Below are positions 46,022-56,291 of a stretch of 64,000 nucleotides of DNA, piece after piece (positions within the stretch are counted from its first letter, which is position 1; each line of letters starts with the position of its first letter). Below the pieces are notes generated by a model. The model searched no databases. It worked only from the letters and a program-made list of their open reading frames with translations, and was not told the DNA's origin. The DNA lies in assembly GCA_023898765.1 (NCBI GenBank), contig CP060238.1, forward strand, positions 1,426,001 through 1,490,000, in the 5' to 3' direction. Origin of the DNA: Rhodospirillales bacterium (GTDB taxonomy: Bacteria > Pseudomonadota > Alphaproteobacteria > Micavibrionales > Micavibrionaceae). The position numbers and the translations under genes are program-made.

Positions 46022-47400
46022 ATTATCTCTTTGACCTTGTTCAACTCATTGCCAGCAATATCTGGCTGTATGGCGGAACCTTTGTGCTTGTCCTGAGCGT
46101 TCTGGTTTTCGTACATGAATTCGGTCACTATTTCGTGGCGCGGCTGTGCGGGGTCCAGATCGAAACCTTCTCCATCGGGTTCGGAAAAGAGATTTTCGGG
46201 ATAACGGACAGGAAAGGCACAAGATGGAAGTTTTCCATTGTGCCCTTGGGCGGTTACGTGAAGATGTTCGGCGATACCGATCCGGCCTCTGCCGGCCACA
46301 CGGAAGGGGTGGAAGATCACGGGGAAGTCCGCCCCTTTACGGAAGAAGAAAAAAAAGTGGCCTTCTTCGCCAAACCGGTGGCGCAGCGCAGCGCGATTGT
46401 CTTTGCCGGCCCGGCGATTAATTTCATTTTTGCGGTCCTCCTTTTAAGCGGGCTTTATGTCTTTTACGGCCAGCCGATCACGCCGCCTCTGGCCGCGTCC
46501 ATCATCGTCGGCAGCGCGGCGGATAAAGCCGGGTTTGAGCCGCATGACAGGATCGTCAAAATCGACGACGTGGAGATTGACCGCTTTGAGGATATTCGCA
46601 GGGAAGTCATGGTGGCGCTGGATACGCCGCTCGAATTCACAGTGGAGCGCGGCGACAAAAAAATAATCCTTACCGCGATTCCCGAACGCGAGGAATCGAG
46701 AGACCGTTTCGGGTTCAAGCATTCGAAAGGGCTGCTGGGCATTATCGGGCCGAGTAACGGATTTCTTCTGGAAAACGTCCTGTCCGTGAACGGAACATCC
46801 GTCAAGGGCGCCGATGCCGCCCGGAAAGCGATTCGCCCGAAACTGGGAAGGGACATCGTTGTTGAACTGGACCGGGGCGAAGAAATCAATAAACTCAAAG
46901 TCAGACCCCTGGCGGAAATGAACGAAGGCTGGAAAAACCCGGAAGGCAAGGATTACAACGTCCTTGTTGTCGCCGGCACATTATCGGAAGACTTCATCAA
47001 ACCGGGCGTTTTCGGCGGTATCCGCAACGCCTTTACGGAAACAGGGAATATCAGCGCCAGCACGATGAAAGCGCTGGGCCAGATCGTGACCGGCACCAGA
47101 AGCCCGACGGAGCTGGGCGGAATTATCCGCATCGGCGCGATCGCCGGGGATATGGCGCAGCTTGGCTTTGCCGCCCTGATAACCTTCACGGCGCTTTTAT
47201 CCATCAATCTGGGTCTGATTAACCTTTTCCCTATTCCGATGCTGGATGGCGGACACCTTCTCTTTTATGCGGTGGAAGCGGTGAAAGGGTCCCCCATTCC
47301 CGAAAAAAACCAGGAACATGCTTTTCGCTTTGGGTTGGGCTTTCTTATTGCTATCATGCTCTTCACGAACCTGAACGATATTATCCAGCTTATTCTGTAG
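46018..47400 (+). CDS. rseP: RseP-type site-2 zinc metalloprotease
   Basis: RseP cuts membrane-bound anti-sigma factors and remnant signal peptides in the inner membrane. The 460-residue protein has the HEFGH zinc motif in VLVFVHEFGHYFVARLCGV near residue 27, two PDZ-like domains (GSAADKAGFEPHDRIVKI near 162; the second is near 240), and the C-terminal ligand motif NLFPIPMLDGGHLLFYAVE near 402. Length is normal for the alphaproteobacterial type. It is followed by bamA after a 54-base gap. Confidence 0.97.
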   Translation: MNYLFDLVQLIASNIWLYGGTFVLVLSVLVFVHEFGHYFVARLCGVQIETFSIGFGKEIFGITDRKGTRWKFSIVPLGGYVKMFGDTDPASAGHTEGVEDHGEVRPFTEEEKKVAFFAKPVAQRSAIVFAGPAINFIFAVLLLSGLYVFYGQPITPPLAASIIVGSAADKAGFEPHDRIVKIDDVEIDRFEDIRREVMVALDTPLEFTVERGDKKIILTAIPEREESRDRFGFKHSKGLLGIIGPSNGFLLENVLSVNGTSVKGADAARKAIRPKLGRDIVVELDRGEEINKLKVRPLAEMNEGWKNPEGKDYNVLVVAGTLSEDFIKPGVFGGIRNAFTETGNISASTMKALGQIVTGTRSPTELGGIIRIGAIAGDMAQLGFAALITFTALLSINLGLINLFPIPMLDGGHLLFYAVEAVKGSPIPEKNQEHAFRFGLGFLIAIMLFTNLNDIIQLIL

Positions 47401-47454
47401 GTTATATTCAGGAATAAGTTGTCTCCCGTCTGAAAATATCTTAAGTAGAGCAAC

Positions 47455-49734
47455 ATGTCCGTATCCCGTTATTCAAAAGCTGCTTTTTTTGCCCTTGTTC
47501 TGCTTGCCTGTCTTCAGGCAGGCCCCGTTTTCGCGCAGGACAAATTGAAAGAGATTCGCGTCAACGGCGTGGAAAGGGTCGAACCTGCGACCGTCCTGAC
47601 CTATCTGGATATGCGTCTGGGCACGCCTTTAACGGAAGACAGCATGAATGTGGGGCTGAAGAATCTCTTTGCCACCGGTCTTTTCTCCGATGTGGCCTTG
47701 CGGCAGGACCGCGGCGTTTTGTTCGTGGATGTAACGGAAAACCCCGTCATCAACCGGATTGCGTTCGAAGGCAATACGGAAATAAATGACGATGAATTGC
47801 TGGCCGAGATTTCTCTCAGGCCGCGGCAGGTCTTTACCCGGACCAAGGTTCAAAACGATGTGGCCCGCGTCTACGAAGTCTATCGCAGGTCGGGCCGTTT
47901 TGCCGCCAATGTCGAGCCGAAAGCGATCAAGCTGGACCAGAACCGCGTCGATCTTGTTTTTGAGGTGGACGAGGGCAAGGTGACGACGATCAAAGGGATC
48001 CGGTTCGTCGGGAACGATTCCTACAGTGACGGCGCCTTGCGTTCGGAACTGAGCAGCCGGGAAGAACGCTGGTATAATTTCTGGTCTTCCGACGACCGTT
48101 ACGATCCCGACAGGGTCCTGTTTGACGAAGAGCTTCTCCGGCGTTTTTACCTGTCTCAGGGATATGCCGATTTTCAGGTGGTGTCGTCCGTGGCGGAACT
48201 GTCCGCCGATCAGGAAGATTTCTACCTGACCTTCACGATCAACGAGGGGCCGCGTTACAAGGTCGGGCAAATCACGATTGATTCGAGCCTGCGCGGGTTT
48301 GACGGGGCGTCTTTGAAGGATTCCGTCAGTTTTCTTCCCGGCCAGTGGTATAACGCGAACGAGGTCCAACTGTCTTCCGACCAGATGACGGACGCTCTGG
48401 GGAACGAGCAGTACGCCTTTGTGGATATCAAGCCGGAAATGGACCGCCACCGCGAGACGCAAACGGTTGATATTACCTTTATGATCGGCGAATCGCCGCG
48501 CGTTTTTGTAGAGCGGATCGATATCCACGGCAATCTGCGCACAATCGACAAGGTGATCCGGCGGGAGTTTCTGCTCTCCGAAGGCGACCCCTTCAGCAAA
48601 TCCAAGCTGGCCCGCTCCGAGCAGCAGCTTCGCAACCTTGGTTTCTTTGAAAATGTTGTCATCAAGACCCTTGCAGGAAGTGCGCCGGACCGGACGGTGA
48701 TTGATGTGGAAGTTGTGGAGCAGTCCACCGGGGAACTGTCGATCGGCGCGGGCTTTTCGACTGCGGACGGTCCGCTGGCAGACTTACGCATTCGGGAGAG
48801 AAACCTTCTGGGCAAGGGGCAGGATCTGACCTTCGCGACGACGGTCGCGGGAGAGCGGACGCAGTTTGACGTGTCCTTCACAGAGCCGCACTTCCTGGAT
48901 CGCGATGTTTCGGCAGGGTTTGATGCCTTCCATGTGCGGCGGGACCTGCAGGACGAAAGTTCGTTCGACCAGCAGCAATCCGGCGGCGCGGTCCGTGTCG
49001 GGTTCCCCTTGGCCGAAAAATGGCGCCAGACATGGAAATACGGCTTCCAGCGTTCGAAAATCACCAATGTGGATTCCAATGCGTCGCGCTATATCCGCGA
49101 TCAGGAAGGCGTGCGAGACACCTCGGCGCTGTCCCAGCGTCTGACCTATGACGATCTGGACAGCGCGCTGTTCCCATCGGAAGGTCTTTATTCATGGCTT
49201 GATCTGGAAGGCGCCGGTCTGGGCGGGGACGCAAAATATGTGTCCGGAAAAATCGGAAGCCGCTACTACGTTCCCGTTTATAAAAAGAAAGTTGTTTTGT
49301 CTTTCCTCGGTGAAACAGGGGCTATCCAGGGGCTTAGCAATGAAGACGTCCAGATCAACGAGCGTTTTTATCTCGGCGGCGACAAACTGCGCGGGTTCCA
49401 GCAATCCGGCGTCGGGCCGCGGGACCGTTCCACGGACGATTCTCTGGGGGGAAATCTTTTCTACCGGGGATCTGCGGAATTGAGCTTCCCGGTCTTCCTG
49501 CCGGAAGAACTGGGCGTTTCGGGTCATGCCTTCACGGATTTCGGATCCCTGTGGGATGTGGACGCCAATGGCGCCGGCGTGGAGGACGACAGTTCCATTC
49601 GGGCGGCGGCCGGTCTGGGCGTTTCCTGGCGTTCCCCTATGGGGCCGGTTCGGGTGGATTTTGCGATGCCCTACGTCAAGGAAGCCTACGATCAGGAAGA
49701 GTTTTTCCGATTTAGCTTTGGCACGCGCTTCTAA
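47455..49734 (+). CDS. bamA: Outer-membrane protein assembly factor BamA
   Basis: BamA inserts beta-barrel proteins in the outer membrane. The 759-residue protein has a signal peptide cut near residue 28 (CLQAGPVFAQD), about five POTRA domains to residue 420 (for example EIRVNGVERVEPATVLTYL, then GKVTTIKGIRFVGNDSY), and a C-terminal barrel. The barrel contains the conserved DKLRGFQQSGVGPRD near 645, matching the VRGF loop motif. It ends in FRFSFGTRF, with the terminal Phe of outer-membrane barrels. It is followed by skp and the lpx genes. Confidence 0.97.
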   Translation: MSVSRYSKAAFFALVLLACLQAGPVFAQDKLKEIRVNGVERVEPATVLTYLDMRLGTPLTEDSMNVGLKNLFATGLFSDVALRQDRGVLFVDVTENPVINRIAFEGNTEINDDELLAEISLRPRQVFTRTKVQNDVARVYEVYRRSGRFAANVEPKAIKLDQNRVDLVFEVDEGKVTTIKGIRFVGNDSYSDGALRSELSSREERWYNFWSSDDRYDPDRVLFDEELLRRFYLSQGYADFQVVSSVAELSADQEDFYLTFTINEGPRYKVGQITIDSSLRGFDGASLKDSVSFLPGQWYNANEVQLSSDQMTDALGNEQYAFVDIKPEMDRHRETQTVDITFMIGESPRVFVERIDIHGNLRTIDKVIRREFLLSEGDPFSKSKLARSEQQLRNLGFFENVVIKTLAGSAPDRTVIDVEVVEQSTGELSIGAGFSTADGPLADLRIRERNLLGKGQDLTFATTVAGERTQFDVSFTEPHFLDRDVSAGFDAFHVRRDLQDESSFDQQQSGGAVRVGFPLAEKWRQTWKYGFQRSKITNVDSNASRYIRDQEGVRDTSALSQRLTYDDLDSALFPSEGLYSWLDLEGAGLGGDAKYVSGKIGSRYYVPVYKKKVVLSFLGETGAIQGLSNEDVQINERFYLGGDKLRGFQQSGVGPRDRSTDDSLGGNLFYRGSAELSFPVFLPEELGVSGHAFTDFGSLWDVDANGAGVEDDSSIRAAAGLGVSWRSPMGPVRVDFAMPYVKEAYDQEEFFRFSFGTRF

Positions 49735-49783
49735 ACCTGCTACGTTCCTTCTTATTTTTAAATTCGAAAAGAAAGGTCGCTTG

Positions 49784-50350
49784 ATGTCCTTGTTCTTGCG
49801 TAAAATTTTGTTTGCCCCGTTTCTGCTGTCTTTCCTGCTGTTTTTGGTAACGGCGATGCCGGGACCCGCTTTTTCCGGGGAAGAGGGATTAAAATTCGCC
49901 GTTGTCGATATTAATGCCCTTTTGAATGACTCGGCCGCCGGCAAAAGCATTCAGGAGCAGCTGGAAAAAAAGAGAAGCGAATTTCAGGAAGAGTTTTCCA
50001 AAAGAGAGACAGAACTGCGCCAGGTGGAAAAAAATATTATTGATAAAAAAGAAAAAGCGCCTGTAGAGGAGCTTGAAAAAGAAAAAAGAAAATTTGAATC
50101 CGGGCTTTTGGAAACCAAAAAACTTTTCCGGGAGCGCCGGGCGGCGCTGGACCGGGGTCTTGCGGAAGCCATGCAGGAGCTGCGCAAAAAAATCATACAG
50201 GCCTCTGCAGAGATCGCGGAAGAAGAAGGGTATCAGGCTATTTTGACAAGGGAGAGCGTCGTGGTTGTCGAAAAGGATTTCGATATTACGCTGGACGTTT
50301 TGAAAAAGCTGGACAAGAAAACCAAAATCATCCCTCTGGATATAAAATAG
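49784..50350 (+). CDS. skp: Skp/OmpH-like periplasmic chaperone
   Basis: Skp binds unfolded outer-membrane proteins in the periplasm. The 188-residue protein has a signal peptide (FLLSFLLFLVTAMPGPAFSG) and a long charged coiled-coil region (EQLEKKRSEFQEEFSKRETE and the stretch after it) from about residue 55 to 130. The FAVVDINALLNDSAAGKS start and the VVEKDFDITLDVLKKLD end match the OmpH family. The ATG at 49784 sits 6 bases after an AAAGG stretch. It lies between bamA and lpxD in the usual cluster. Longer upstream frames overlap bamA and are rejected. Confidence 0.88.
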   Translation: MSLFLRKILFAPFLLSFLLFLVTAMPGPAFSGEEGLKFAVVDINALLNDSAAGKSIQEQLEKKRSEFQEEFSKRETELRQVEKNIIDKKEKAPVEELEKEKRKFESGLLETKKLFRERRAALDRGLAEAMQELRKKIIQASAEIAEEEGYQAILTRESVVVVEKDFDITLDVLKKLDKKTKIIPLDIK

Positions 50351-50377
50351 AAGACTGGATAGAAAAGGCCGGATTTT

Positions 50378-51403
50378 ATGGCAGATTCTCGTTTTTTTGA
50401 AAAATCGCCTCCCATTTCTTTAGGAAAGCTTGCGGAGCTTTCGGGCGCGTCGCTGGTTCAAACGGAAGAGGCCGATACGCCGATAGAGGATGTCGCGCCT
50501 CTGGACAGCGCCGGGGCCTCCCATCTGTCTTTTCTGGACAATATTAAATACAGGAATGCCTTTGCCGCGACAAAAGCCGGGGCCTGCATTGTGCCGCAAA
50601 AGGTTGTCGATCTGGCGCCTGCGGGCGTGCGCCTTCTTGTTTCGGACAATCCCTACAAGGCCTATGCTCTGGCGGCACAGGCCTTTTACCCTGAAACGTT
50701 CCCCGAGGCGGATATTTCGGCCGCCGCGCTCATTCATTCCGCAGCGTCCGTCGGGGAGGGGTGCCATATAGAAGCGGGTGCAATCGTGCAGGAAGGTGCG
50801 CAGATCGGGGCCGGGAGCTGGATTGAATCCGGCGCGGTGATCGGCCGCAATGTTGTTTTGGGGAAAAGATGCCGCGTCGGGGCGGGCGCCAGTGTTTCGC
50901 ACGCCCTGATCGGCAATGCCGTGCGCCTTTATCCCGGCGTTCGTGTCGGGCAGGACGGCTTTGGCTTTGCCATTGACCCGGCGGGACACGTCAAGGTGCC
51001 GCAGCTCGGGCGGGTCATCATAGAAGACCATGTCGAGATTGGCGCGAATAGCTGCATTGACCGCGGCAGCGGGCCGGATACATCCATCGGGGCGGGGACG
51101 TGGATTGATAATCAGGTCCAGATCGGCCATAACGTTAAAATCGGGCGCGGCTGCGTCATTGTGGCGCAGGTCGGCATTGCCGGAAGCTCCACGATAGAGG
51201 ATTACTGTCTTCTGGCGGCGCGGGTCGGTATTGCCGGGCATTTGACCGTCGGGCAGGGCGCGCGCATCGGCGCGGTGTCCGCCGTCATGAAGGACGTGCC
51301 GGCAGGGGAGGAACAGGTCGGGATTCCCGCGATGCCGGCCAAACAATATATGCGGCAGATTATTGCGCTAAAAAATTTGACGAAAAGACAAAAAAGTGAA
51401 TAA
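50378..51403 (+). CDS. lpxD: UDP-3-O-acylglucosamine N-acyltransferase LpxD
   Basis: LpxD adds the second acyl chain in lipid A synthesis. The 341-residue protein has an N-terminal uridine-binding domain, then many hexapeptide repeats forming a left-handed helix ([40 protein letters not shown]), and the catalytic His region [20 protein letters not shown] near 247. Length is normal. It precedes fabZ by 9 bases. Confidence 0.97.
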   Translation: MADSRFFEKSPPISLGKLAELSGASLVQTEEADTPIEDVAPLDSAGASHLSFLDNIKYRNAFAATKAGACIVPQKVVDLAPAGVRLLVSDNPYKAYALAAQAFYPETFPEADISAAALIHSAASVGEGCHIEAGAIVQEGAQIGAGSWIESGAVIGRNVVLGKRCRVGAGASVSHALIGNAVRLYPGVRVGQDGFGFAIDPAGHVKVPQLGRVIIEDHVEIGANSCIDRGSGPDTSIGAGTWIDNQVQIGHNVKIGRGCVIVAQVGIAGSSTIEDYCLLAARVGIAGHLTVGQGARIGAVSAVMKDVPAGEEQVGIPAMPAKQYMRQIIALKNLTKRQKSE

Positions 51404-51412
51404 AAAAGACAG

Positions 51413-51886
51413 ATGAGCGAAAACGACACCACGGATAAAACGATTGATATTTCGGGGATTATGGAACTTCTTCCCCACCGTTATCCCCTTTTGCTTGTGG
51501 ATAGAATTCTGGAATATACCTCCGGGGAGTCTGCCGTCGGGCTCAAAAACGTCACGATGAACGAGCCGCATTTTCAGGGGCATTTTCCCGGCTGGCCCGT
51601 CATGCCGGGAGTCCTGATTGTCGAGGCCATGGCGCAGACGGCGGCTTGCCTGGTGATGCAGACCCTTGGGCAGGAATCTCACGGTAAAGTCGTCTATTTT
51701 ATGAGCATTGAGAACGCGCGCTTTCGCAAACCCGTCGTGCCGGGAGATGCCATGCATATCCACGTGTCCCAGATCCAGAACAGGAAAAGCGTCTGGAAAT
51801 TCAAAGGGGAAGCCAGGGTCAATGGCGCCGTGCATGCGGAAGCCGTTTTCAGCGCCATGATTATGGACCGGGCCGCCGAAAAGTAA
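51413..51886 (+). CDS. fabZ: 3-hydroxyacyl-ACP dehydratase FabZ
   Basis: FabZ dehydrates 3-hydroxyacyl-ACP in fatty acid elongation and competes with LpxA for the same substrate. The 157-residue hot-dog fold protein has [20 protein letters not shown] near residue 19 and the catalytic region [20 protein letters not shown] near 59. The N-terminal 17 residues are a short extension. It sits between lpxD and lpxA, as in many Gram-negatives. Confidence 0.98.
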   Translation: MSENDTTDKTIDISGIMELLPHRYPLLLVDRILEYTSGESAVGLKNVTMNEPHFQGHFPGWPVMPGVLIVEAMAQTAACLVMQTLGQESHGKVVYFMSIENARFRKPVVPGDAMHIHVSQIQNRKSVWKFKGEARVNGAVHAEAVFSAMIMDRAAEK

Positions 51887-51955
51887 GCGTTTTGTTACGC
51901 TTTGTAAGATTCTGTGAATTGTCGGCGTTCCCGGAGCCGTTTAAATATTTTACCT

Positions 51956-52756
51956 ATGAGTAACATTCACCCCACCGCTATTATTGACCCCGAAGCGAAG
52001 ATTGGCAAAGGCGTTTCCATCGGCCCGTACAGCATTGTCGGCCCGGAAGTTACGCTGGAAGAAAATGTCCGGATTCACGCCCATGTGGTGCTGGACGGGC
52101 GCACGAGCGTCGGGGCGGGCACGTGCATTTACCCTTTTTCCTCCATCGGCTCCCCGCCGCAGGATTTGAAATATAAAGGCGAGCCTTCGGAACTTGTCAT
52201 CGGGAAAAACTGCACGATCCGTGAACATGTGACGATGAATCCCGGCACGAAAGGCGGCGGGATGAAGACCGTTGTGGGGGATAACTGCCTGCTGATGGTC
52301 GGCGTGCATGTGGCGCATGATTGCATTCTGGGCGATCATGTGATTATGGCCAATAATGCGACGCTCGGCGGTCACGTGGTTGTCGGGGACCATGTGTTGA
52401 TCGGCGGGCTGGCGGCGGTGCACCAGTTCGTGCGTATCGGCTCCTACGCGGTGATTGGTGGGACCTCCGGGGTCAACGCCGATGTCATTCCTTTTGGCCG
52501 CGTCAAGGGCGAGCGCGCCTATCTGGCGGGGCTTAATCTTGTCGGGATGGAACGGGGCGGGTTTTCCAAAGACCAGATGAAGACGCTCCAGAATGTCTTC
52601 ATCAACCTTTTCGGCAAGGAAGGGACCATGGAAGAGCGCCTGAGCAAAATGGAGCGGGACTTTGCCAACGATTCTTCCGTCATGCAGATTCTCCGCTTCG
52701 CGCGGGAAAAAGAAAGATTTGGCTTATGTCAGCCGGAAAACAGCGCCCTGGCATAA
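51956..52756 (+). CDS. lpxA: UDP-GlcNAc acyltransferase LpxA
   Basis: LpxA starts lipid A synthesis by adding 3-hydroxyacyl to UDP-GlcNAc. The 266-residue protein has hexapeptide repeats from the start (IHPTAIIDPEAKIGKGVSIG), NCTIREHVTMNPGTKGGG near residue 85 and the catalytic His in LMVGVHVAHDCILGDHVIM near 120. The C-terminal helical domain contains ERLSKMERDFANDSSV. The ATG at 51956 gives the family start; a longer frame from 51914 is not supported. It overlaps lpxI by 31 bases. Confidence 0.98.
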   Translation: MSNIHPTAIIDPEAKIGKGVSIGPYSIVGPEVTLEENVRIHAHVVLDGRTSVGAGTCIYPFSSIGSPPQDLKYKGEPSELVIGKNCTIREHVTMNPGTKGGGMKTVVGDNCLLMVGVHVAHDCILGDHVIMANNATLGGHVVVGDHVLIGGLAAVHQFVRIGSYAVIGGTSGVNADVIPFGRVKGERAYLAGLNLVGMERGGFSKDQMKTLQNVFINLFGKEGTMEERLSKMERDFANDSSVMQILRFAREKERFGLCQPENSALA

Positions 52757-53604
52757 CGCCGCCCCGGATTGAAAAGCTTGGCATTATTGCAGGAAGCGGG
52801 GACCTGCCCCTGAAACTCGTCCTGTCCTGCGAAGCGCAGGGAATATCCCCTTTTATTGTCGCGATCGAGGGGCATGCGGACCCTTCCCTTTACGCGGGGC
52901 GGGACCATATCGTGTCAAGGCCGGGCGCCGCCGGCTATATCGTTAAAACCCTGAAAGAGCGGGGAATAAAAGACCTGATTATGATCGGGGCGGTGAAGCG
53001 TCCGCGGCTTGCGGCGATCCGGCCGGATTTGTTTACCGCCCGTTTTCTGGCGCGTCTTGGGGTGCGGGCGCTCGGAGACAGCGATTTCCTCTCCGCCATC
53101 CGCGCGGGGCTGGAAGAAGAAGGGTTCACCGTTCACGCCGTTCAGGATTTCATGTATGAAGACATTCTGATGCCGAAGGGCGTTTTAGGGAAATACAAAC
53201 CTTCGGGGCAGGATTTGCTTGATATCGCCTACGGGATGGAGGTGTCTCAGGCGATTGGAGAGATGGATATCGGGCAGGCCGCCATTGTGTTTGAGGGACG
53301 GGTTCTGGGCGTTGAAGGCGCGGAAGGCACCAACGGCCTGATAAAGCGCTGCGGGGCCTATAAAGAGGGCAGGAAAGGCGGCGTTCTGGTGAAAACCTGC
53401 AAGCCCCAGCAGGACAAGGCGCTGGACCTTCCGACCATCGGGGCCGAGACCCTTCGTCTCTGCGTCCAGAGCAAAATCGACGGGATTGCGGTGCAGGCAG
53501 GCAGCGCCTTTTTACTGGATGCCGAGGCGGTCAGGGAGATTGCAAACACCAACGGGCTTTTCGTTGTCGGTCTGCCGGAAGACCTGAAGTTTGAAGATGC
53601 GTGA
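52726..53604 (+). CDS. lpxI: UDP-2,3-diacylglucosamine pyrophosphatase LpxI
   Basis: LpxI cleaves UDP-2,3-diacylglucosamine to lipid X in the fourth step of lipid A synthesis; it is unrelated to LpxH and typical of alphaproteobacteria. The 292-residue protein has KLGIIAGSGDLPLKLVLSCE near residue 17, IGEMDIGQAAIVFEGRVLGV near 179, GAYKEGRKGGVLVKTCKPQQ near 212 and PTIGAETLRLCVQSKIDGIA near 235. It overlaps lpxA by 31 bases and lpxB by 8 bases. Confidence 0.95.
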   Translation: MSAGKQRPGITPPRIEKLGIIAGSGDLPLKLVLSCEAQGISPFIVAIEGHADPSLYAGRDHIVSRPGAAGYIVKTLKERGIKDLIMIGAVKRPRLAAIRPDLFTARFLARLGVRALGDSDFLSAIRAGLEEEGFTVHAVQDFMYEDILMPKGVLGKYKPSGQDLLDIAYGMEVSQAIGEMDIGQAAIVFEGRVLGVEGAEGTNGLIKRCGAYKEGRKGGVLVKTCKPQQDKALDLPTIGAETLRLCVQSKIDGIAVQAGSAFLLDAEAVREIANTNGLFVVGLPEDLKFEDA

Positions 53605-54742
53605 GGCGCATATATACCTGATTGCCGGGGAAGCCTCCGGGGATTTCCTGGGGGCGCAGCTCATGAAGTCCCTGAAGGAAGCGCGGCCCGGTATCCGCTT
53701 TTCCGGTATTGGCGGCCCCCTGATGGAAGCCGAGGGCCTGCAGAGCATTTTTCCGTATGAAGAGCTCTCCTTAATGGGAATTCTGGAGGTTCTTCCAAAC
53801 ATCATCCATATTCTTAAAAGAATTAAACAAACTATTGAAAATATAGAAAAAATAAATCCTGATATATTGGTGACCATCGACGCGCCGGACTTCTCTTTCC
53901 GGGTCGTGAAAGGGGTGCGAAAGAGGGTCGGCGCGCCTCCTGAAATTATTCATTATGTGGCGCCGACGGTTTGGGCATGGCGGGCCGGGCGGGCGAAAAA
54001 AATTGCCAAAATTCTGGACGGGCTCATTTGTCTGCTGGATTTTGAACCGCCTTACTTTGAAAAAGAAGGGCTAAAAGCCGTTGCCGTGGGACATCCCCTT
54101 GTGGAAGGGGAAGCTTTCCGGGCGCAAGGGGGGCCGTTCCGCGCCGCGCACAATATCCCGCAAGATGCCGCGACCATCGGCGTCTTCTTCGGCAGCCGGA
54201 AAGAGGAATTCAAGCGTTTGGGGTGCGTTTTGCACGATGTGATGAAAAACTTTCCGCAGGCGCAGTTTATTGTGCCGACTTTGCCGCATCTTGAACGGGA
54301 TATCCGGGCGCTGACGGACGACATGGGTGCGCCGGTTCACATCACGACGGACAAGCGCGAAAAATGGGAAGCCTTTGCGGCCTGTGACGCGGCGGTGGCG
54401 GCCTCGGGAACGGTGGGGCTGGAACTGGCCGCCGCCGGTGTGCCGCATGTCATCGCCTACCGGATGAGCGCGCTGACATGGGCCATCGTCAAAAGGGTGG
54501 TCAAAGTCAGATATGCGCATCTGGGCAATATCATGCTGGACCGGGAGGTCATCCCCGAATTTTTGCAGCCTCTTTGCCGGGCCGATCTTATCTCTTTATC
54601 TTTAAAAAGGCTTCTAACCGACGAAAAAGAAAGACAAAAACAGATAGATGCGTTTGAAAAAATCCGGGTCAAATTAGGGGCGCATGACCCGAAAACGCCT
54701 TCCGAAAAAGCCGCTGAATTTGTCCTGTCTTTTCTGGATTAA
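53597..54742 (+). CDS. lpxB: Lipid-A-disaccharide synthase LpxB
   Basis: LpxB joins lipid X with its UDP precursor to make the lipid A disaccharide. The 381-residue GT-B glycosyltransferase has IAGEASGDFLGAQLMKSLKE near residue 8, VAPTVWAWRAGRAKKIAKIL near 122 and AVAASGTVGLELAAAGVPHV near 263. Length is normal. Overlap with lpxI by ATGCGTGA implies coupling. After its stop lies a family A palindrome, then the convergent gltA. Confidence 0.97.
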   Translation: MREAHIYLIAGEASGDFLGAQLMKSLKEARPGIRFSGIGGPLMEAEGLQSIFPYEELSLMGILEVLPNIIHILKRIKQTIENIEKINPDILVTIDAPDFSFRVVKGVRKRVGAPPEIIHYVAPTVWAWRAGRAKKIAKILDGLICLLDFEPPYFEKEGLKAVAVGHPLVEGEAFRAQGGPFRAAHNIPQDAATIGVFFGSRKEEFKRLGCVLHDVMKNFPQAQFIVPTLPHLERDIRALTDDMGAPVHITTDKREKWEAFAACDAAVAASGTVGLELAAAGVPHVIAYRMSALTWAIVKRVVKVRYAHLGNIMLDREVIPEFLQPLCRADLISLSLKRLLTDEKERQKQIDAFEKIRVKLGAHDPKTPSEKAAEFVLSFLD

Positions 54743-54750
54743 AGAAACCG

Positions 54751-54847
54751 CGTCATTGCGAGCGACCAAAGGGAGCGCGGCAATCCAGAATCCTTGAGTT
54801 TCTGTTGTTCTGGATTGCTTCGGTTGCTACGCTCCCTCGCAATGACG
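54751..54847. repeat. Repeat family A palindromic element (A4)
   Basis: The ends are CGTCATTGCGAGCGACC and CTCCCTCGCAATGACG, with inner GCAATCCAGAA and TTCTGGATTGC arms. 97 bases. It lies in the 118-base gap between the convergent lpxB and gltA and, as a strong hairpin, might act as a two-way transcription end. Confidence 0.8.
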
Positions 54848-54860
54848 GGGCAAAGGCAGA

Positions 54861-56183
54861 TTAATCCCGTTTATCAATCGGCACGTAAGGGCGTTCCGCC
54901 GGACCGGTATAGAGCTGGCGGGGGCGGCCGATGCGTAAAGAAGGCTCTTCCATCATCTCTTTCCACTGCGATATCCATCCGACCGTCCGCGACACGGCGA
55001 ACAGGACGGTGAACATGCTGACGGGGAAGCCCATGGCTTTGAGGATAATGCCGGAATAGAAATCGACATTCGGGAAGAGCTTGCGGTCCACGAAATACGG
55101 GTCTTCCAGCGCAATTTTTTCCAGCTCCATGGCCAGTTCAAGCTGCGGGTCTTCCACGCCGAGCTCTTCCAGGACTTCATGGCAGGACTCCCGCATGACC
55201 TGCGCCCGCGGGTCGAAGTTTTTGTAAACGCGGTGGCCGAAGCCCATCAGGCGGAAAGGGTCGTCCTTGTCTTTGGCTTTTTCGATGAATTCGGGAATCC
55301 GGCTCTTGTCGCCGATTTCGTTAAGCATCTCCAGGACGGACTGGTTCGCCCCGCCGTGGCTCGGTCCCCATAAAGAGGCGATCCCGGCGGCGATACAGGC
55401 AAAGGGATTGGCCTGCGAGGAGCCCGCAAGACGCACCGTGGAGGTGGAAGCGTTTTGTTCATGGTCGGCATGCAGGATCATGATGCGGTCCATCGCCTTG
55501 GCGACGCACGGGCGGATTTTATATTCTTCTGCCGGCACCGAAAAACACATATTCAGAAAGTTTTCCGCATAGCCCAGGTCATTGCGCGGATACACGAAAG
55601 GCTGGCCGATCGTGTATTTGTACGTCATCGCGGCGAGCGTCGGGATCTTGGCGATCAGGCGGTGCGCGGAAATTTCGCGCTGGCGCGGGTCCCACACATC
55701 CAGGGAATCGTGATAGAAGGCGGACATGGCGCCCACAACGCCGCACATGACGGCCATCGGGTGCGCATCGCGCCGGAATCCCCGATAGAAAAAGTTCATC
55801 TGGTCATGGACCATCGTGTGGCGCGTGATCGTGTTTTTAAACGTATCCAGTTCTTTCTGGTTCGGCAGGTCCCCGTAGAGGAGGAGATGGGCGACTTCCA
55901 TGAAACTGCTCTGGGCGGCAAGCTCCTTGATGTCATAGCCGCGATGCATCAGAATTCCCTTGTCCCCGTCGATATAGGTCAGGCGGGACTTACAACTCCC
56001 GGTGGCGGTGAAGCTGGGATCCAGCGTAAAGTAGCCGGTGTCGGCATAAAGGCTCCGGATATCGATGGTATGGGGGCCGTATGTCCCCTCGACGACAGGC
56101 AGCTTGAAGCTTTCGCCGGTCTGGTCGTCCGTAAGCGTAAAGGTTTTTTCGGATATTTTTTCTTGGGGTTGTGCATTGCTCAT
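54861..56183 (-). CDS. gltA: Citrate synthase GltA
   Basis: Citrate synthase opens the TCA cycle. The 440-residue protein is the type II hexameric form: it has the beta-strand N-terminal part ([20 protein letters not shown]), the first catalytic His in [18 protein letters not shown] near residue 269, [18 protein letters not shown] near 306 with the second His, and a C-terminal RPRQLYTG near 425. The start at 56183 has GGAAG upstream and gives the normal length; longer in-frame forms are unlikely. Confidence 0.97.
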   Translation of the reverse strand: MSNAQPQEKISEKTFTLTDDQTGESFKLPVVEGTYGPHTIDIRSLYADTGYFTLDPSFTATGSCKSRLTYIDGDKGILMHRGYDIKELAAQSSFMEVAHLLLYGDLPNQKELDTFKNTITRHTMVHDQMNFFYRGFRRDAHPMAVMCGVVGAMSAFYHDSLDVWDPRQREISAHRLIAKIPTLAAMTYKYTIGQPFVYPRNDLGYAENFLNMCFSVPAEEYKIRPCVAKAMDRIMILHADHEQNASTSTVRLAGSSQANPFACIAAGIASLWGPSHGGANQSVLEMLNEIGDKSRIPEFIEKAKDKDDPFRLMGFGHRVYKNFDPRAQVMRESCHEVLEELGVEDPQLELAMELEKIALEDPYFVDRKLFPNVDFYSGIILKAMGFPVSMFTVLFAVSRTVGWISQWKEMMEEPSLRIGRPRQLYTGPAERPYVPIDKRD

Positions 56184-56291
56184 GTCGGTGGCTTCCATTG
56201 GGAAAAGGGAAAAGAAAAAGAAAGGGGGGCGGGAATCGCCCTTAGATGCTTTGCAGCATAAAGCGTTTAAAGGCAAAAATCAATCCGCCCG

